Positions 15,860 through 24,350 of a stretch of 64,000 bases of DNA are shown piece by piece; within the stretch, counting starts at the first letter, position 1; each line of letters begins with the position of its first letter. Source of the stretch: 39-52-133 sp035531075. GTDB lineage: Bacteria > Pseudomonadota > Gammaproteobacteria > Burkholderiales > Gallionellaceae. Below the pieces are notes generated by a model. It was given only the letters and a program-made list of their open reading frames with translations. It was not told the origin of the DNA and made no database searches. The position numbers and the translations under genes are program-made. The stretch spans positions 26,975 to 90,974 of the forward strand of contig DATKTO010000014.1 of assembly GCA_035531075.1 (NCBI GenBank). Reading direction: 5' to 3'.

Positions 15860-16944
15860 TGAAGAATTCACATTATCCAGCCCGTTACTGGCATTTTATC
15901 GATGATGGTCGCATCCAGTGTGATCTGTGCCCGCGCGACTGCAAGCTGCAGGATGGCCAGCGCGGCGCCTGCTTTGTGCGCATGCGCGAAGGCGCGCAGA
16001 TGATACTTGCCACTTACGGGCGTTCATCCGGATTTTGTGTCGATCCGATAGAGAAAAAACCGCTCAACCACTTCTACCCAGGCAGCAGCGTATTGTCGTT
16101 TGGCACCGCCGGATGCAACCTGGCATGCAAATTCTGCCAGAACTGGGATATCAGTAAATCGAAGGACATGGATAGCCTGATGGATCAGGCATCACCGGAA
16201 ACGATTGCGTTGGAGGCTGAAAAATACGGCTGCAAGAGCGTGGCGTTTACCTACAACGATCCGGTCATCTTTGCAGAATATGCGATGGATGTGGCGGATG
16301 CCTGCCATGCACGCGGCATCAAAACCGTGGCAGTGACGGCGGGCTATATGCATGATCAAGCGAGGCGCGATTTTTATGCAAAAATGGATGCGGCCAACGT
16401 CGACCTGAAGGCATTCACGGAAGATTTCTATTTCAAGCTGACCGGTGCGCATTTGCAGCCGGTGCTCGATACTCTGCGGTATCTCAAGCACGAAACCGAC
16501 GTATGGTTCGAGATCACCACGCTGCTCATCCCGGGTAAAAACGACTCGGATGAGGAAATTAGCGCCATGTGCCAGTGGATCAAGAAGGAACTGGGGGTCG
16601 ATGTACCCTTGCACTTTTCTGCCTTTCACCCGGACTACAAAATGCCGGATATTCCTGCCACACCACCTGAGACATTGGATCGTGCGCGCAACATAGCCAT
16701 GTTGCAGGGTTTGCACTATGTCTATACAGGCAATGTGCATAACCAGGAAGGCGATACAACGTTCTGCCCGGATTGCCATTCGGCGCTAATCGTTCGCGAC
16801 TGGTATCAGATCAACCAGTATCGAATGACCCAGGATGCAACATGTCCTGATTGCGGCGCTGCAGTAAAGGGGTACTTTTCTTCCCACGCAGGCACTTTCG
16901 GGAGAAGGCGTGTTCCCATTGCGATGAATAGAGTTCAAATCTAA
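15859..16944 (+). CDS. amrS: AmmeMemoRadiSam system radical SAM enzyme
   Basis: A 361-residue radical SAM protein related to pyruvate formate-lyase activating enzymes. The SAM-cluster motif CxxxCxxC is in GTAGCNLACKFCQNWD near residue 75. An extra N-terminal Cys set (CDLCPRDCKLQDGQRGAC) and a C-terminal zinc-ribbon-like pair (FCPDCHS and TCPDCGA) are also present. ATG at 15859 overlaps the amrA stop as TGATG; a GTG one codon earlier is an alternative. The substrate is unknown. Genetic clustering with amrB and amrA suggests these three act in one modification pathway. Confidence 0.9.
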   Translation: MKNSHYPARYWHFIDDGRIQCDLCPRDCKLQDGQRGACFVRMREGAQMILATYGRSSGFCVDPIEKKPLNHFYPGSSVLSFGTAGCNLACKFCQNWDISKSKDMDSLMDQASPETIALEAEKYGCKSVAFTYNDPVIFAEYAMDVADACHARGIKTVAVTAGYMHDQARRDFYAKMDAANVDLKAFTEDFYFKLTGAHLQPVLDTLRYLKHETDVWFEITTLLIPGKNDSDEEISAMCQWIKKELGVDVPLHFSAFHPDYKMPDIPATPPETLDRARNIAMLQGLHYVYTGNVHNQEGDTTFCPDCHSALIVRDWYQINQYRMTQDATCPDCGAAVKGYFSSHAGTFGRRRVPIAMNRVQI

Positions 16945-16962
16945 TAAAGACGGAGGTCTGTC

Positions 16963-17625
16963 ATGGATAGCAAAGTAGCTGCACTCGAACGCATTCAAGT
17001 TGGTCAGGTCCACATAGAAGGCATGCTGGAGCTGCCGGGCAATGTAAAGAGCATCGTGTTGTTTGCCCACGGCAGCGGCAGCAGCCGTCACAGCAAGCGC
17101 AACAACTATGTTGCACGAGTGCTGCAGAATAGCGGCATCGGCACCTTGCTGATGGATCTGCTCACCCCTGAGGAAGATGCCGACTATCCTAATCGCTTTG
17201 ATATACCTCTGCTTACACACCGCTTGCTCGCCGCAACAAGCTGGATAAAAAATGAATCCCAGACCATGCACCTGCCTATCGGCTACTTTGGCGCCAGTAC
17301 TGGAGCTGCCGCAGCATTACAGGCTGCGGCACTTTCGAACGGGGAGATAGCCGCCGTTGTGTCGCGTGGCGGACGACCCGATATGGCGGGAATTAATGTG
17401 CTGGAAAAGGTGAAATCCCCCACTTTGTTATTGGTAGGCGGCTGGGATGACGAGGTGATCACGCTTAATCGCGATGCTTACGAACACCTGCGCTGCACCA
17501 AAGAATTAGTCATCGTCCCCGGTGCTACCCATTTATTTTCCGAGCCGGGTACATTGGAAGAGGTGGCCCGCCAAGCAGCTGCCTGGTTTGTAAAATATTT
17601 AAACCCATCCCATTCGGAAAAATAA
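16963..17625 (+). CDS. Dienelactone-hydrolase-like alpha/beta hydrolase
   Basis: A 220-residue alpha/beta hydrolase. FAHGSGSSRHSKRNNYVA marks the oxyanion region, the nucleophile elbow is GYFGASTGAAAAL (Ser near residue 112), the acid is probably in GGWDDEVI, and the catalytic His is in PGATHLFSEPG. The family is often adjacent or fused to COG1926 phosphoribosyltransferases, one of which lies upstream. GGAGG is well placed. The substrate is unknown. It is spaced 18 bases after amrS and so is likely co-transcribed with the AmmeMemo genes. Confidence 0.8.
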   Translation: MDSKVAALERIQVGQVHIEGMLELPGNVKSIVLFAHGSGSSRHSKRNNYVARVLQNSGIGTLLMDLLTPEEDADYPNRFDIPLLTHRLLAATSWIKNESQTMHLPIGYFGASTGAAAALQAAALSNGEIAAVVSRGGRPDMAGINVLEKVKSPTLLLVGGWDDEVITLNRDAYEHLRCTKELVIVPGATHLFSEPGTLEEVARQAAAWFVKYLNPSHSEK

Positions 17626-17660
17626 TTGGGCAAATCATGACATGACATTCGGGAGGATCG

Positions 17661-17921
17661 ATGCGCAAACTGTCGGATTATGTCGAAATCGCCGCTACGG
17701 AATATTGGCAAGAGACTGGCAAAGACGAACTGGATTCGTTATGGATTGCTGAATTCTTTCAAGACAGTGGCGTGATGGATGATTATCCACAACAGGGTCT
17801 GATCAGTTTTTTTGCATTGGTGCAAAAAGCATTGACGGTAAAAATTGAGAGAGCCGAAAAACAAGCGCGCTTGCTGTTGGACAAATCCAGCAGCTCGGCA
17901 AAGCGTTTGAGAAAACCGTAA
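17661..17921 (+). CDS. Small hypothetical protein
   Basis: An 86-residue acidic-then-basic protein with GGGAGG 5 bases before its ATG and 35 bases after the hydrolase gene. The N-terminal half carries a Trp/Phe-rich amphipathic stretch (YWQETGKDELDSLWIAEFF) and the C-terminal half is helical and lysine/arginine-rich. There is no signal peptide and no Cys motif. I do not recognise it. Its good start site and operon position suggest that it is a real gene. Confidence 0.6.
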   Translation: MRKLSDYVEIAATEYWQETGKDELDSLWIAEFFQDSGVMDDYPQQGLISFFALVQKALTVKIERAEKQARLLLDKSSSSAKRLRKP

Positions 17922-17998
17922 CTCCGCAAGCAGGCTTGCCTGCAAGATCAGGCGCCACGGCCACATTAAAAGGGCGCAAGCTAGTATTGGGAGGTAAT

Positions 17999-18163
17999 AT
18001 GTTCACTACCAATCCGTTCTGAGCCCTGCCGTCCTGCAGGGCTACATCGTTGTAATGGCGCTCACGGTTGTCATCGGCACCCTGTTCGATCTGCTGCATG
18101 ATCAGAAGATCAAATTCTTCCTATGCTGTGCCGAAACGCTTTTTCCACAGACCTGCGGCTTTT
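17999..18163 (+). pseudogene. Decayed N-terminus of a membrane protein
   Basis: GGGAGG is followed by ATG at 17999 and seven codons (MFTTNPF), then a stop at 18020. From 18022 a different frame continues as SPAVLQGYIVVMALTVVIGT and then LFDLLHDQKIKFF, a classic N-terminal transmembrane helix with a charged end. A single frameshift near 18020 therefore appears to have killed a membrane-protein gene, and its 3' part is gone at the junction with the convergent MBL gene. The pattern reminds me of small membrane anchors from sulfur metabolism, such as AprM, but I hold that name with low confidence. Confidence 0.45.
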
Positions 18164-19390
18164 CTACGCAGCTTGTCGCTGCCCTGTAGCGTCATGCGAA
18201 AGGGCACACTGATTCCTTCCCAGCTCCAGTTCGCTGGCCTTGGCCTCGTCCACCTGCAGCAGGCCGGTGTTGATGCGCCGGATGTCGTCGTAAGTCGGCG
18301 GATGTACTGGGAGGCTGTGCAGGATATAGGCAGTGAAAGCCTCCACTCCTTTACTTAACATGAGCAAGCCCTCGTTGCGGGTGCGCAGGATGCTGATGGG
18401 GGCGCGGTAGCAGCCCTGATCATCAGCCTCGTGCATGCTGCTGAAGTGGGCCGGCAGCACGATGCTATGCTCGGGCAAGGCCAGCACCCGTTGCAAAGAA
18501 CGGTAGAGCAGGGGAGCCCAGGTCTTGGCACGGCCACCCAGATCGGGTCGTCCGATCGAGTTGATGAACAAGGTGTCGCCAGTCACCAGATAACGCTCGT
18601 CCACCAGCGGGTTGGTCATTCCCAGGGTGTGGCCGGGGAGGTGCAGCGCACGCACGCGCACCTCACCCATGGTGAAGATCATTTCGCCCTGCAGATAGCG
18701 AAAAGGAAATGTCGCCGGCAGCAGGTCATCGGGATGGATACTGTCGTAGGGATGTAGCCAGTAATCCACCCCCGCTGCCTTGGCTAGGGCGACTCCGCCG
18801 CTGAGATGGTCGGCCTGCAAGTGGGTGTCTAGCACAGTCGTGATGCGCCAGCCGCGTTCGGCGACGATGCGGGTGTAGACTTCAATGTGGCGCGCGGCAT
18901 CGACCACCATGGCCTGGCCGCCGCTGGCCAGCAGGTAGCTGAGGCAGCCGCGTGCTGGGCGGCTGATCTGGAAAAGGGTGAGCCGCTGGCTTTCTTCAAT
19001 GGTACGCATTTCATAGTGATTGCCCCAGGCATTCATGCCGCCTTCAAGGTTAAATGCCTGGTAGCCTAGCCGCCGCAGTCCCTCGGCAACGTGGGCCGAG
19101 GTGTTGCCCTGGGCGCATATCGCCAAGATGGGTTCGCTCCGGGGCAGGCTGTCCTGCAGTCGCTCAGGGATTGCGCGGACCACCGCAGCAGCGATTTCCT
19201 CATCCGCTTCATTCAGGTCGAGCAGGTCGTAATAGGGCAGATTGATGGTCTTGAGCGGCCCTTTGCCCTCGATTTTCCAGGCATCGAATTCTTCCCGGTT
19301 GCGCAAGTCCAGCACTGCAAGCGGGCTGCCCTTGTTGAGGTAGTGGTGCAGTTCCGCCGGGCTCCAGGCAGGTATTTTGGGCTGGCTCAT
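18164..19390 (-). CDS. Rhodanese-persulfide dioxygenase (MBL fold) fusion
   Basis: A 408-residue two-domain protein. Residues about 5-130 form a rhodanese domain (AVLDLRNREEFDAW; the active-site loop CAQGNTS carries the persulfide-bearing Cys). Residues about 140-400 form a metallo-beta-lactamase domain with THLQADHLSGG, LPGHTLG and VTGDTLF, which fits ETHE1/PDO-like enzymes using an iron site to oxidise glutathione persulfide to sulfite. I start it at ATG 19390, where AGGAGGA is 3-5 bases away, instead of 17 codons upstream. The rhodanese-first domain order is the reverse of the better-studied PDO-rhodanese fusions. It fits sulfur oxidation or persulfide detoxification. Confidence 0.82.
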   Translation of the reverse strand: MSQPKIPAWSPAELHHYLNKGSPLAVLDLRNREEFDAWKIEGKGPLKTINLPYYDLLDLNEADEEIAAAVVRAIPERLQDSLPRSEPILAICAQGNTSAHVAEGLRRLGYQAFNLEGGMNAWGNHYEMRTIEESQRLTLFQISRPARGCLSYLLASGGQAMVVDAARHIEVYTRIVAERGWRITTVLDTHLQADHLSGGVALAKAAGVDYWLHPYDSIHPDDLLPATFPFRYLQGEMIFTMGEVRVRALHLPGHTLGMTNPLVDERYLVTGDTLFINSIGRPDLGGRAKTWAPLLYRSLQRVLALPEHSIVLPAHFSSMHEADDQGCYRAPISILRTRNEGLLMLSKGVEAFTAYILHSLPVHPPTYDDIRRINTGLLQVDEAKASELELGRNQCALSHDATGQRQAA

Positions 19391-19582
19391 ATCCTCCTCC
19401 TGTCCTGAAATAGAATCACTTAAATTTAAGCCGAACGACAAATGCCATCACCTGATTCACACTAACCACATGGAATATGTAAGCGTAGGCATTATCCTTT
19501 TGGCAAATGAATTAATTAATAGCCATCTGTTAGATCAAGTGGGGGCAATCAACGATTTTTTAAAGAAAGGATTGGCAGAAAC
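19391..19582. other. Gene-free region beside tRNA
   Basis: About 190 bases. A small plus-strand frame inside it (from the ATG at 19470) has no ribosome binding site and runs into the tRNA terminator, so I do not call it. The promoter of the minus-strand MBL gene should lie here. Confidence 0.35.
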
Positions 19583-19615
19583 AAAAAACCCGCAAAGCCA
19601 ATAGCAATGCGGGTT
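19583..19615 (-). terminator. Intrinsic terminator of tRNA-Ser
   Basis: Read on the minus strand, AACCCGCA and TGCGGGTT form an 8-bp stem with a 13-base loop, followed directly by a run of Ts. It sits 15 bases after the tRNA 3' end. Confidence 0.8.
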
Positions 19616-19629
19616 AATGTTAAAATCAT

Positions 19630-19720
19630 TGGCGGAGAAGGGGGGATTCGAACCCCCGTTGGGATATTATCCCAAACACGCTTTCCAGGCGTGCGACTTA
19701 AACCACTCATCCACCTCTCC
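19630..19720 (-). tRNA. tRNA-Ser (anticodon GGA)
   Basis: On the minus strand the gene starts GGAGAGGTGGATGAGTGG, has the anticodon stem-loop around CTGGAAA (anticodon GGA, reading UCC/UCU), a long variable arm (GGGATAATATCCC) typical of serine tRNAs, a T arm GGGGGTTCGAATCCCCC and an encoded CCA end. The 7-bp acceptor stem GGAGAGG/CTTCTCC pairs with one G-U. Confidence 0.95.
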
Positions 19721-19731
19721 GAAGGGCGCGC

Positions 19732-19760
19732 AGGATAAACCAGAACGCTCCATACTGCAA
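19732..19760 (-). promoter_or_regulatory. Promoter of tRNA-Ser
   Basis: On the minus strand: -35 TTGCAG (19755-19760), 17-base spacer, -10 TATCCT (19732-19737), then a GC-rich discriminator (GCGCGCCC) and the tRNA about 5 bases on. The GC-rich discriminator is the feature expected of stringently controlled stable-RNA promoters. Confidence 0.6.
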
Positions 19761-19772
19761 CTTAATCTCGAG

Positions 19773-20543
19773 TTAGAAAAGGTCTCGCCATTTTCGCAAG
19801 GCGGTAAACGCAGCCTGCTCGTCGCCTGCGGGCAGTTTGATGCCAAATTGTTGTTCGATGTGATGAATGATTTCGGGTTCGTTGCAGCGCAGGAAGGGGT
19901 TGGTGGCTTTTTCCAGCTGGATAGTGGAGGGGACGGTGGGTTTGTTTTGCCCGCGCAGGGCCTCAGCCTCCAGCACGCGCTGCTTGAGCGCGGTGTTGCC
20001 CGGCTCGCAGATCAGCGCAAAAGGGGTGTTGTATTCGGTGTACTCATGGGTGCAGTACACCAGTGTTTCATCGGGCTGGCTGGCCAGGCGTTGCAGGGAG
20101 TGGTGCAACTGTTCAGGGGTGCCCTCAAATATTTTGCCACAGCCGCATGTGAACAGGGTATCGCCGCAAAACATGCCGCCTTCCCACAGGTAGGCAATAT
20201 GGCCCAGGGTGTGTCCGGGAATGTCGATAATCTTCATGCGAAAGTTTAATTCGCTGATTTCGACTATGTCGCCTTCGCCCAAGGGATTGGACATATGAGG
20301 TATTTTTTCTAGGCGTGGCCCGAATACCGGGCTGTTATATAATTCGAACAAATCTTCGATGCCACCGATATGATCGCGATGATGGTGTGTAATTAGAATG
20401 GCTGTCAGCTTGAGATGGTGGGCATCCAGATAGCTGATAACCGGGCTGGCATCACCCGGATCAACCACGATGGCATACTGTTCGTTGTGAATTATCCAGA
20501 TGTAGTTATCTTCAAATGCGGGTATGGGGAATATTTTCATCAT
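19773..20543 (-). CDS. gloB: Hydroxyacylglutathione hydrolase (glyoxalase II)
   Basis: A 256-residue metallo-beta-lactamase-fold enzyme that hydrolyses S-lactoylglutathione to lactate and glutathione, the second step of methylglyoxal removal. The metal motif THHHRDHIGG lies near residue 53. Further on are DIPGHTLGHIAY, FCGDTLFTCGCGKIFEGTPE and the glutathione-binding C-terminal HEYTEYN and NPFLRC region, all as in GloB. Two consecutive ATGs open the frame; either could be used. It is divergent from the methyltransferase-rnhA-dnaQ genes, the same neighbourhood as in E. coli. Confidence 0.93.
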   Translation of the reverse strand: MMKIFPIPAFEDNYIWIIHNEQYAIVVDPGDASPVISYLDAHHLKLTAILITHHHRDHIGGIEDLFELYNSPVFGPRLEKIPHMSNPLGEGDIVEISELNFRMKIIDIPGHTLGHIAYLWEGGMFCGDTLFTCGCGKIFEGTPEQLHHSLQRLASQPDETLVYCTHEYTEYNTPFALICEPGNTALKQRVLEAEALRGQNKPTVPSTIQLEKATNPFLRCNEPEIIHHIEQQFGIKLPAGDEQAAFTALRKWRDLF

Positions 20544-20594
20544 GGTGTTTTCTTTACCGATTATCCTGAGTCAATTTGATTGAAATATAACGGT

Positions 20595-21356
20595 ATGTCA
20601 ACTGCAAAAACTTTGAGTGAATGGTTTGCATTGCCGCAGGGAAAATATGTCATGACGAGCGAGCAGACATTTTTTGATAGCTCAGTGAGAGATATTTTTG
20701 GATTTAATGCCGTGCAGATCGGTTTGCCGCGGCATAATTTGTTGCGTGGTAGCCGCATCCCTCTGCAAATCAAGGCAGGTAAAGAGCCGGGGGTGCATGT
20801 ATGGCTGGAAGCGGAGGAGTTGCCGTTTGAAACTGGAAGCGTTGATCTGGTATTACTATCTCATGTGCTGGAATTTAGTGCGCATCCGCACCAGATATTG
20901 CGTGAAGTGGAGCGTGTGTTGCGCCCGGAAGGAAGCGTGATCATCAGCGGCTTTAACCCGTTCAGTTTGTGGGGAGTACGGGGGGCTTTGAGGAAGAAGA
21001 CAGATTATCCATGGTGCGGAAAATTCATCTCCCTGCTTCGCATGAAAGACTGGCTGGCTTTGCTGGGTTTTGAAGTGATGGAAGTGCGCTTTGCCTGTTA
21101 TGTGCCGCCTTTCGCCGGCTCTGCATTCCTGAAACGCTCACAACTATTTGAGCCAGCAGGAGATCATTGGTGGTCTATGGTGGGTGGAGTGTATTTTTTG
21201 CATGCAAAAAAGCGGGTGCCGGGAATGCGCTTGATTAAGCCGAATTGGAATGGGAGACTGGTGAGAAAACTGCTCCCCGTATCCGCCAAATTAAATAAGG
21301 AAGCGAATACTCAATTCAACCGCAACACAATGGAACGGACGCGAACAAAAGAATGA
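20595..21356 (+). CDS. SAM-dependent methyltransferase (YafS-like)
   Basis: A 253-residue class I methyltransferase. Instead of a long glycine-rich motif I it shows the Methyltransf_11 pattern: GSVDLVLLSHVLEFSAHPHQ (motif II and III region), then LREVERVLRPEGSVIISGFN. In E. coli the equivalent gene, yafS, sits in the same gap between gloB and rnhA, which supports orthology. The substrate is unknown. I use the ATG at 20595; an in-frame TTG four codons upstream is possible. Its stop overlaps rnhA by 4 bases. Confidence 0.8.
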   Translation: MSTAKTLSEWFALPQGKYVMTSEQTFFDSSVRDIFGFNAVQIGLPRHNLLRGSRIPLQIKAGKEPGVHVWLEAEELPFETGSVDLVLLSHVLEFSAHPHQILREVERVLRPEGSVIISGFNPFSLWGVRGALRKKTDYPWCGKFISLLRMKDWLALLGFEVMEVRFACYVPPFAGSAFLKRSQLFEPAGDHWWSMVGGVYFLHAKKRVPGMRLIKPNWNGRLVRKLLPVSAKLNKEANTQFNRNTMERTRTKE

Positions 21357-21811
21357 GTAAAGATATAGTCGAGATTTTCACCGATGGCGCTTGCAAGGGG
21401 AATCCCGGTGTGGGCGGGTGGGGAGCCTTGTTGCGCACCAATGGAAAAGAGCGGGAAATGTGCGGTGGAGAAGCACACACCACCAATAATCGTATGGAAT
21501 TGATGGCGGCGATCGCGGCACTGGAGGCCTTGAAGCGGCCGTGTCAGGTGCAATTGCATACCGATTCGAAATATGTGCAGCAAGGTATCAGCGAATGGAT
21601 ACATGGCTGGAAACAGCGTGGCTGGAAAACTGCGGCTAAACAACCGGTCAAGAATGAAGACTTGTGGCGCAGGCTGGATGCTGCGACCAGCGTGCATCAA
21701 ATCGAATGGCTGTGGGTAAAAGGGCATGCGGGGCATACTGAAAATGAGCGCGCAGACCAATTGGCTAATCGCGGGATTGAGGAATTTATGAATAGGCAAC
21801 CAATTGTTTAA
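21353..21811 (+). CDS. rnhA: Ribonuclease HI
   Basis: A 152-residue enzyme that cuts RNA in RNA-DNA hybrids. The catalytic carboxylates are visible in order: Asp in EIFTDGACKGNPGVGGWG, Glu in NNRMELMAAI, Asp in LHTDSKYVQQGI and Asp in NERADQLANRG. The basic handle (HGWKQRGWKTAAKQPVKN) is present as in E. coli RNase HI. The start overlaps the upstream methyltransferase gene (ATGA) and dnaQ follows after 12 bases. Confidence 0.95.
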   Translation: MSKDIVEIFTDGACKGNPGVGGWGALLRTNGKEREMCGGEAHTTNNRMELMAAIAALEALKRPCQVQLHTDSKYVQQGISEWIHGWKQRGWKTAAKQPVKNEDLWRRLDAATSVHQIEWLWVKGHAGHTENERADQLANRGIEEFMNRQPIV

Positions 21812-21823
21812 TAAGGAATTTGT

Positions 21824-22525
21824 GTGAGACAAATTGTACTGGACACGGAAACGACGGGGCTCAACCCCAATCAGGGCCATCGCCTGGTCGAGGTTGCTGC
21901 AATCGAATTGAGTGACCGCAAAGTCTCTGATCGAAGTTTTCATCGCTATCTGAATCCTGAACGTGAAATTGACGAAGGCGCTGCCAGCGTGCATGGATTG
22001 ACTCTGGATCGCTTGCAGGATGAGCCCAAGTTTGCCGAGATTGCGCCTGCCTTTTTAGAGTTCATCAGCGGTGCCGAGTTGATCATTCACAACGCACCTT
22101 TTGACATGGGATTCTTGAATGCCGAATTGGCCAGAGCCGGATTACCATTGTTGGATAATCCGGTGATCGACACTTTGAAAGTTGCAAAAGACCTGCACCC
22201 GGGCAAGAAGAACAATTTAAATGCGCTGTGTGACCGTTACATGATCGACAATTCGCATCGTGTCTTGCATGGCGCGTTGCTGGATACCGAGTTGCTGGCA
22301 GAAGTTTATCTGGCAATGACCCGTGGTCAGGAGAGCTTGCTGGGGGATGAGACAGTTGGACATGAGGATCTGACCATAGTGGCAGCAGGGGACAGGATTC
22401 GCTTGACTGTGCGTGTGGTACAGGCTAGCGATGAAGAATTATCACTTCATATTCAGCAGCTTGTAGATATAGACAAGGCAAGCAAAGGCTCGTGTTTGTG
22501 GAAGCAGCTGGAACTGGGCGCATGA
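21824..22525 (+). CDS. dnaQ: DNA polymerase III epsilon subunit (proofreading exonuclease)
   Basis: A 233-residue DEDDh 3'-5' exonuclease. Exo I is VLDTETTGLNP at residues 5-15, Exo II is IIHNAPFDMGFLN, and Exo III is HGALLDTELLAEVY. A GQESLLG stretch after the nuclease core matches the position of the clamp-binding motif, and the C-terminal tail would bind the alpha subunit. The start is GTG, with AAGGAA upstream. The rnhA-dnaQ pair is conserved in many proteobacteria. Confidence 0.93.
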   Translation: MRQIVLDTETTGLNPNQGHRLVEVAAIELSDRKVSDRSFHRYLNPEREIDEGAASVHGLTLDRLQDEPKFAEIAPAFLEFISGAELIIHNAPFDMGFLNAELARAGLPLLDNPVIDTLKVAKDLHPGKKNNLNALCDRYMIDNSHRVLHGALLDTELLAEVYLAMTRGQESLLGDETVGHEDLTIVAAGDRIRLTVRVVQASDEELSLHIQQLVDIDKASKGSCLWKQLELGA

Positions 22526-22555
22526 CGATAGCCGGTTTTACGCTGAATACCCGCA

Positions 22556-23758
22556 ATGAATAGCAAAGTGGATGTGTTGATAGTCGGCGCCGGAGCCGCA
22601 GGCATGATGTGCGCCATCCAGGCTGCGAAACGTGGCCGCTCGGTTTATCTGCTCGATCACTCGGCAAAATTGGCCGAAAAAATCCGTATCTCGGGTGGGG
22701 GGCGCTGTAACTTCACCAACCTGAATACCAAGCCTGACAACTATATCTCCACCAATCCGCATTTTTGCCGTTCGGCATTGGCACGTTATACCCCTCAGCA
22801 CTTCATCAACTGGCTGAATGAAAATGGCATCAGCTTTCATGAAAAAAAGCTTGGGCAGTTATTCTGTGATGATGGTTCGGAAGCAATTATTGCGCTGCTC
22901 AAACGAGAGTGCGATGCGGCGGGAGTGAAGTTTTTGATGCCCTGCAGTGTGGAAGAGGTCTCGCGACATGAGGATTTTGAGGTACACACCAGCCGCGGCA
23001 AGTTCCATACGCAGTCATTGGTGATCGCAACCGGTGGTCTCTCGATTCCCAAGATAGGCGCCACCCCCTTCGGCTACAAAATTGCACAGCAGTTTGGTAT
23101 TCCTGTCACCAAGCTGAAACCCGGCTTGGTACCACTCAGCTTTCATCCTGAAGAATGGTCATGCTATGCAGAATTGGCAGGCGTCTCAGTGGATGCAGTG
23201 GTCAGTTTTGGTAAGCAGGCATTCCGTGAGAACTTGCTGATTACCCACCGCGGGCTAAGCGGCCCAGTCATCCTGCAAGTCTCCTCTTATTGGGAGCATG
23301 GTCAGCCACTGCACGTCAATCTGCTGCCCGACCACGATATGCATGAGATATTTGCACATCAGCGCGGAAACACGATGTTGCTCAATAATTTTTTGGCGCA
23401 TTATTTGCCCAAGCGTTTTATTGAAGCGTTGTTTAAGTACTGGTCAGCGCAAAAGCAGGCAGGAAACCATTTTGCAGAGAGCAAGCCTCTCAATCATTAT
23501 TCGGAAAGTGACCTGCAGTTGTTAGCCGATACACTGCATGACTGGCAAATCACTCCCACCGGTACACTGGGCTATGCAAAAGCAGAAGTGACCTGCGGCG
23601 GTGTTGATACGCATGCATTGTCATCTAAAACCATGCAGGCTAATGATGTGCCGGGCCTGTTCTTTATCGGCGAGGTGATGGACGTAACCGGGCATCTGGG
23701 GGGCTACAATTTTCAGTGGGCTTGGGCTTCAGGATATGCTGCAGGACAAAGTTGTTGA
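22556..23758 (+). CDS. HI0933/YhiN-type FAD-dependent oxidoreductase
   Basis: A 400-residue flavoprotein of the HI0933 family. It opens with VLIVGAGAAGMMCAIQAAKR (dinucleotide-binding fold). KIRISGGGRCNFTN near residue 40 and ATGGLSIPKIGATPFGY in the middle follow. LFFIGEVMDVTGHLGGYNFQ precedes the C-terminal WAWASGYAAG. These patterns define the YhiN group, whose substrate is unknown (a tRNA or BaiN-like reductase role has been suggested for relatives). No strong ribosome binding site is visible, so the exact start is uncertain. Confidence 0.85.
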   Translation: MNSKVDVLIVGAGAAGMMCAIQAAKRGRSVYLLDHSAKLAEKIRISGGGRCNFTNLNTKPDNYISTNPHFCRSALARYTPQHFINWLNENGISFHEKKLGQLFCDDGSEAIIALLKRECDAAGVKFLMPCSVEEVSRHEDFEVHTSRGKFHTQSLVIATGGLSIPKIGATPFGYKIAQQFGIPVTKLKPGLVPLSFHPEEWSCYAELAGVSVDAVVSFGKQAFRENLLITHRGLSGPVILQVSSYWEHGQPLHVNLLPDHDMHEIFAHQRGNTMLLNNFLAHYLPKRFIEALFKYWSAQKQAGNHFAESKPLNHYSESDLQLLADTLHDWQITPTGTLGYAKAEVTCGGVDTHALSSKTMQANDVPGLFFIGEVMDVTGHLGGYNFQWAWASGYAAGQSC

Positions 23759-23837
23759 AATTTGTCAGTGATATAGCTTCGTTTGTTACACAGGAGTCTT
23801 TGACAGATAGGGGCGAAATCTATATGATGTGCGGCTT

Positions 23838-24323
23838 ATGTTTACACGGCCTTTCATCGATAGCTTGGACTTTGCCCGCCGCGGTGGAGAATTGAGCGGT
23901 GAGGTGCCAATGGCTGAATTGTCCAGAATGGCTGATATCCTGGCTGATTCTGAAGGAAAAGTCAGTTATGCACTGCGCGGTTTGACAGGCAGGGATGGCA
24001 AGCCGCAGTTAGAATTGATTCTGGATGGTGTGTGCAATTTGCGTTGCCAGCGCTGCTTGAACGCTTTGCCTTACCCGATCAAGCTGGTTTCGAAGTTGAG
24101 ATTGGTTTCTGAGGGGGAAACAGAAGGCACTGATATTGAAGATGATGAGGTGGATAATATTCCCGCCGAAAAGCGTCTTGATGTGCTGGCATTGCTTGAG
24201 GAAGAGTTGCTGCTGAGTCTGCCGATTGCACCCAAGCATGCTTCAGGCGAATGCGAAATTGCAGTGGAAGGTTTGAATCGGTCAAATAACCCGTTTGCGG
24301 TGCTGGCCGGATTGAAGAAGTAA
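23838..24323 (+). CDS. YceD/DUF177 family protein
   Basis: A 161-residue acidic protein. GVCNLRCQRCLNALPYPI near residue 65 supplies the conserved Cys residues of the DUF177 family and LALLEEELLLSLPIAPKH the conserved C-terminal part. Members are almost always immediately upstream of rpmF, as here (27-base gap), and are implicated in 23S rRNA or ribosome biogenesis. I use the ATG at 23838; an in-frame GTG three codons earlier is the alternative. Confidence 0.88.
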   Translation: MFTRPFIDSLDFARRGGELSGEVPMAELSRMADILADSEGKVSYALRGLTGRDGKPQLELILDGVCNLRCQRCLNALPYPIKLVSKLRLVSEGETEGTDIEDDEVDNIPAEKRLDVLALLEEELLLSLPIAPKHASGECEIAVEGLNRSNNPFAVLAGLKK

Positions 24324-24350
24324 TTTTATTATTAGTTTTAAGGAGTAATC

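Noticed and set aside
19470..19604. Small plus-strand frame before the tRNA (starts MEYVSVGIILLANE)
   Set aside because: No ribosome binding site, and its end lies in the tRNA terminator stem.
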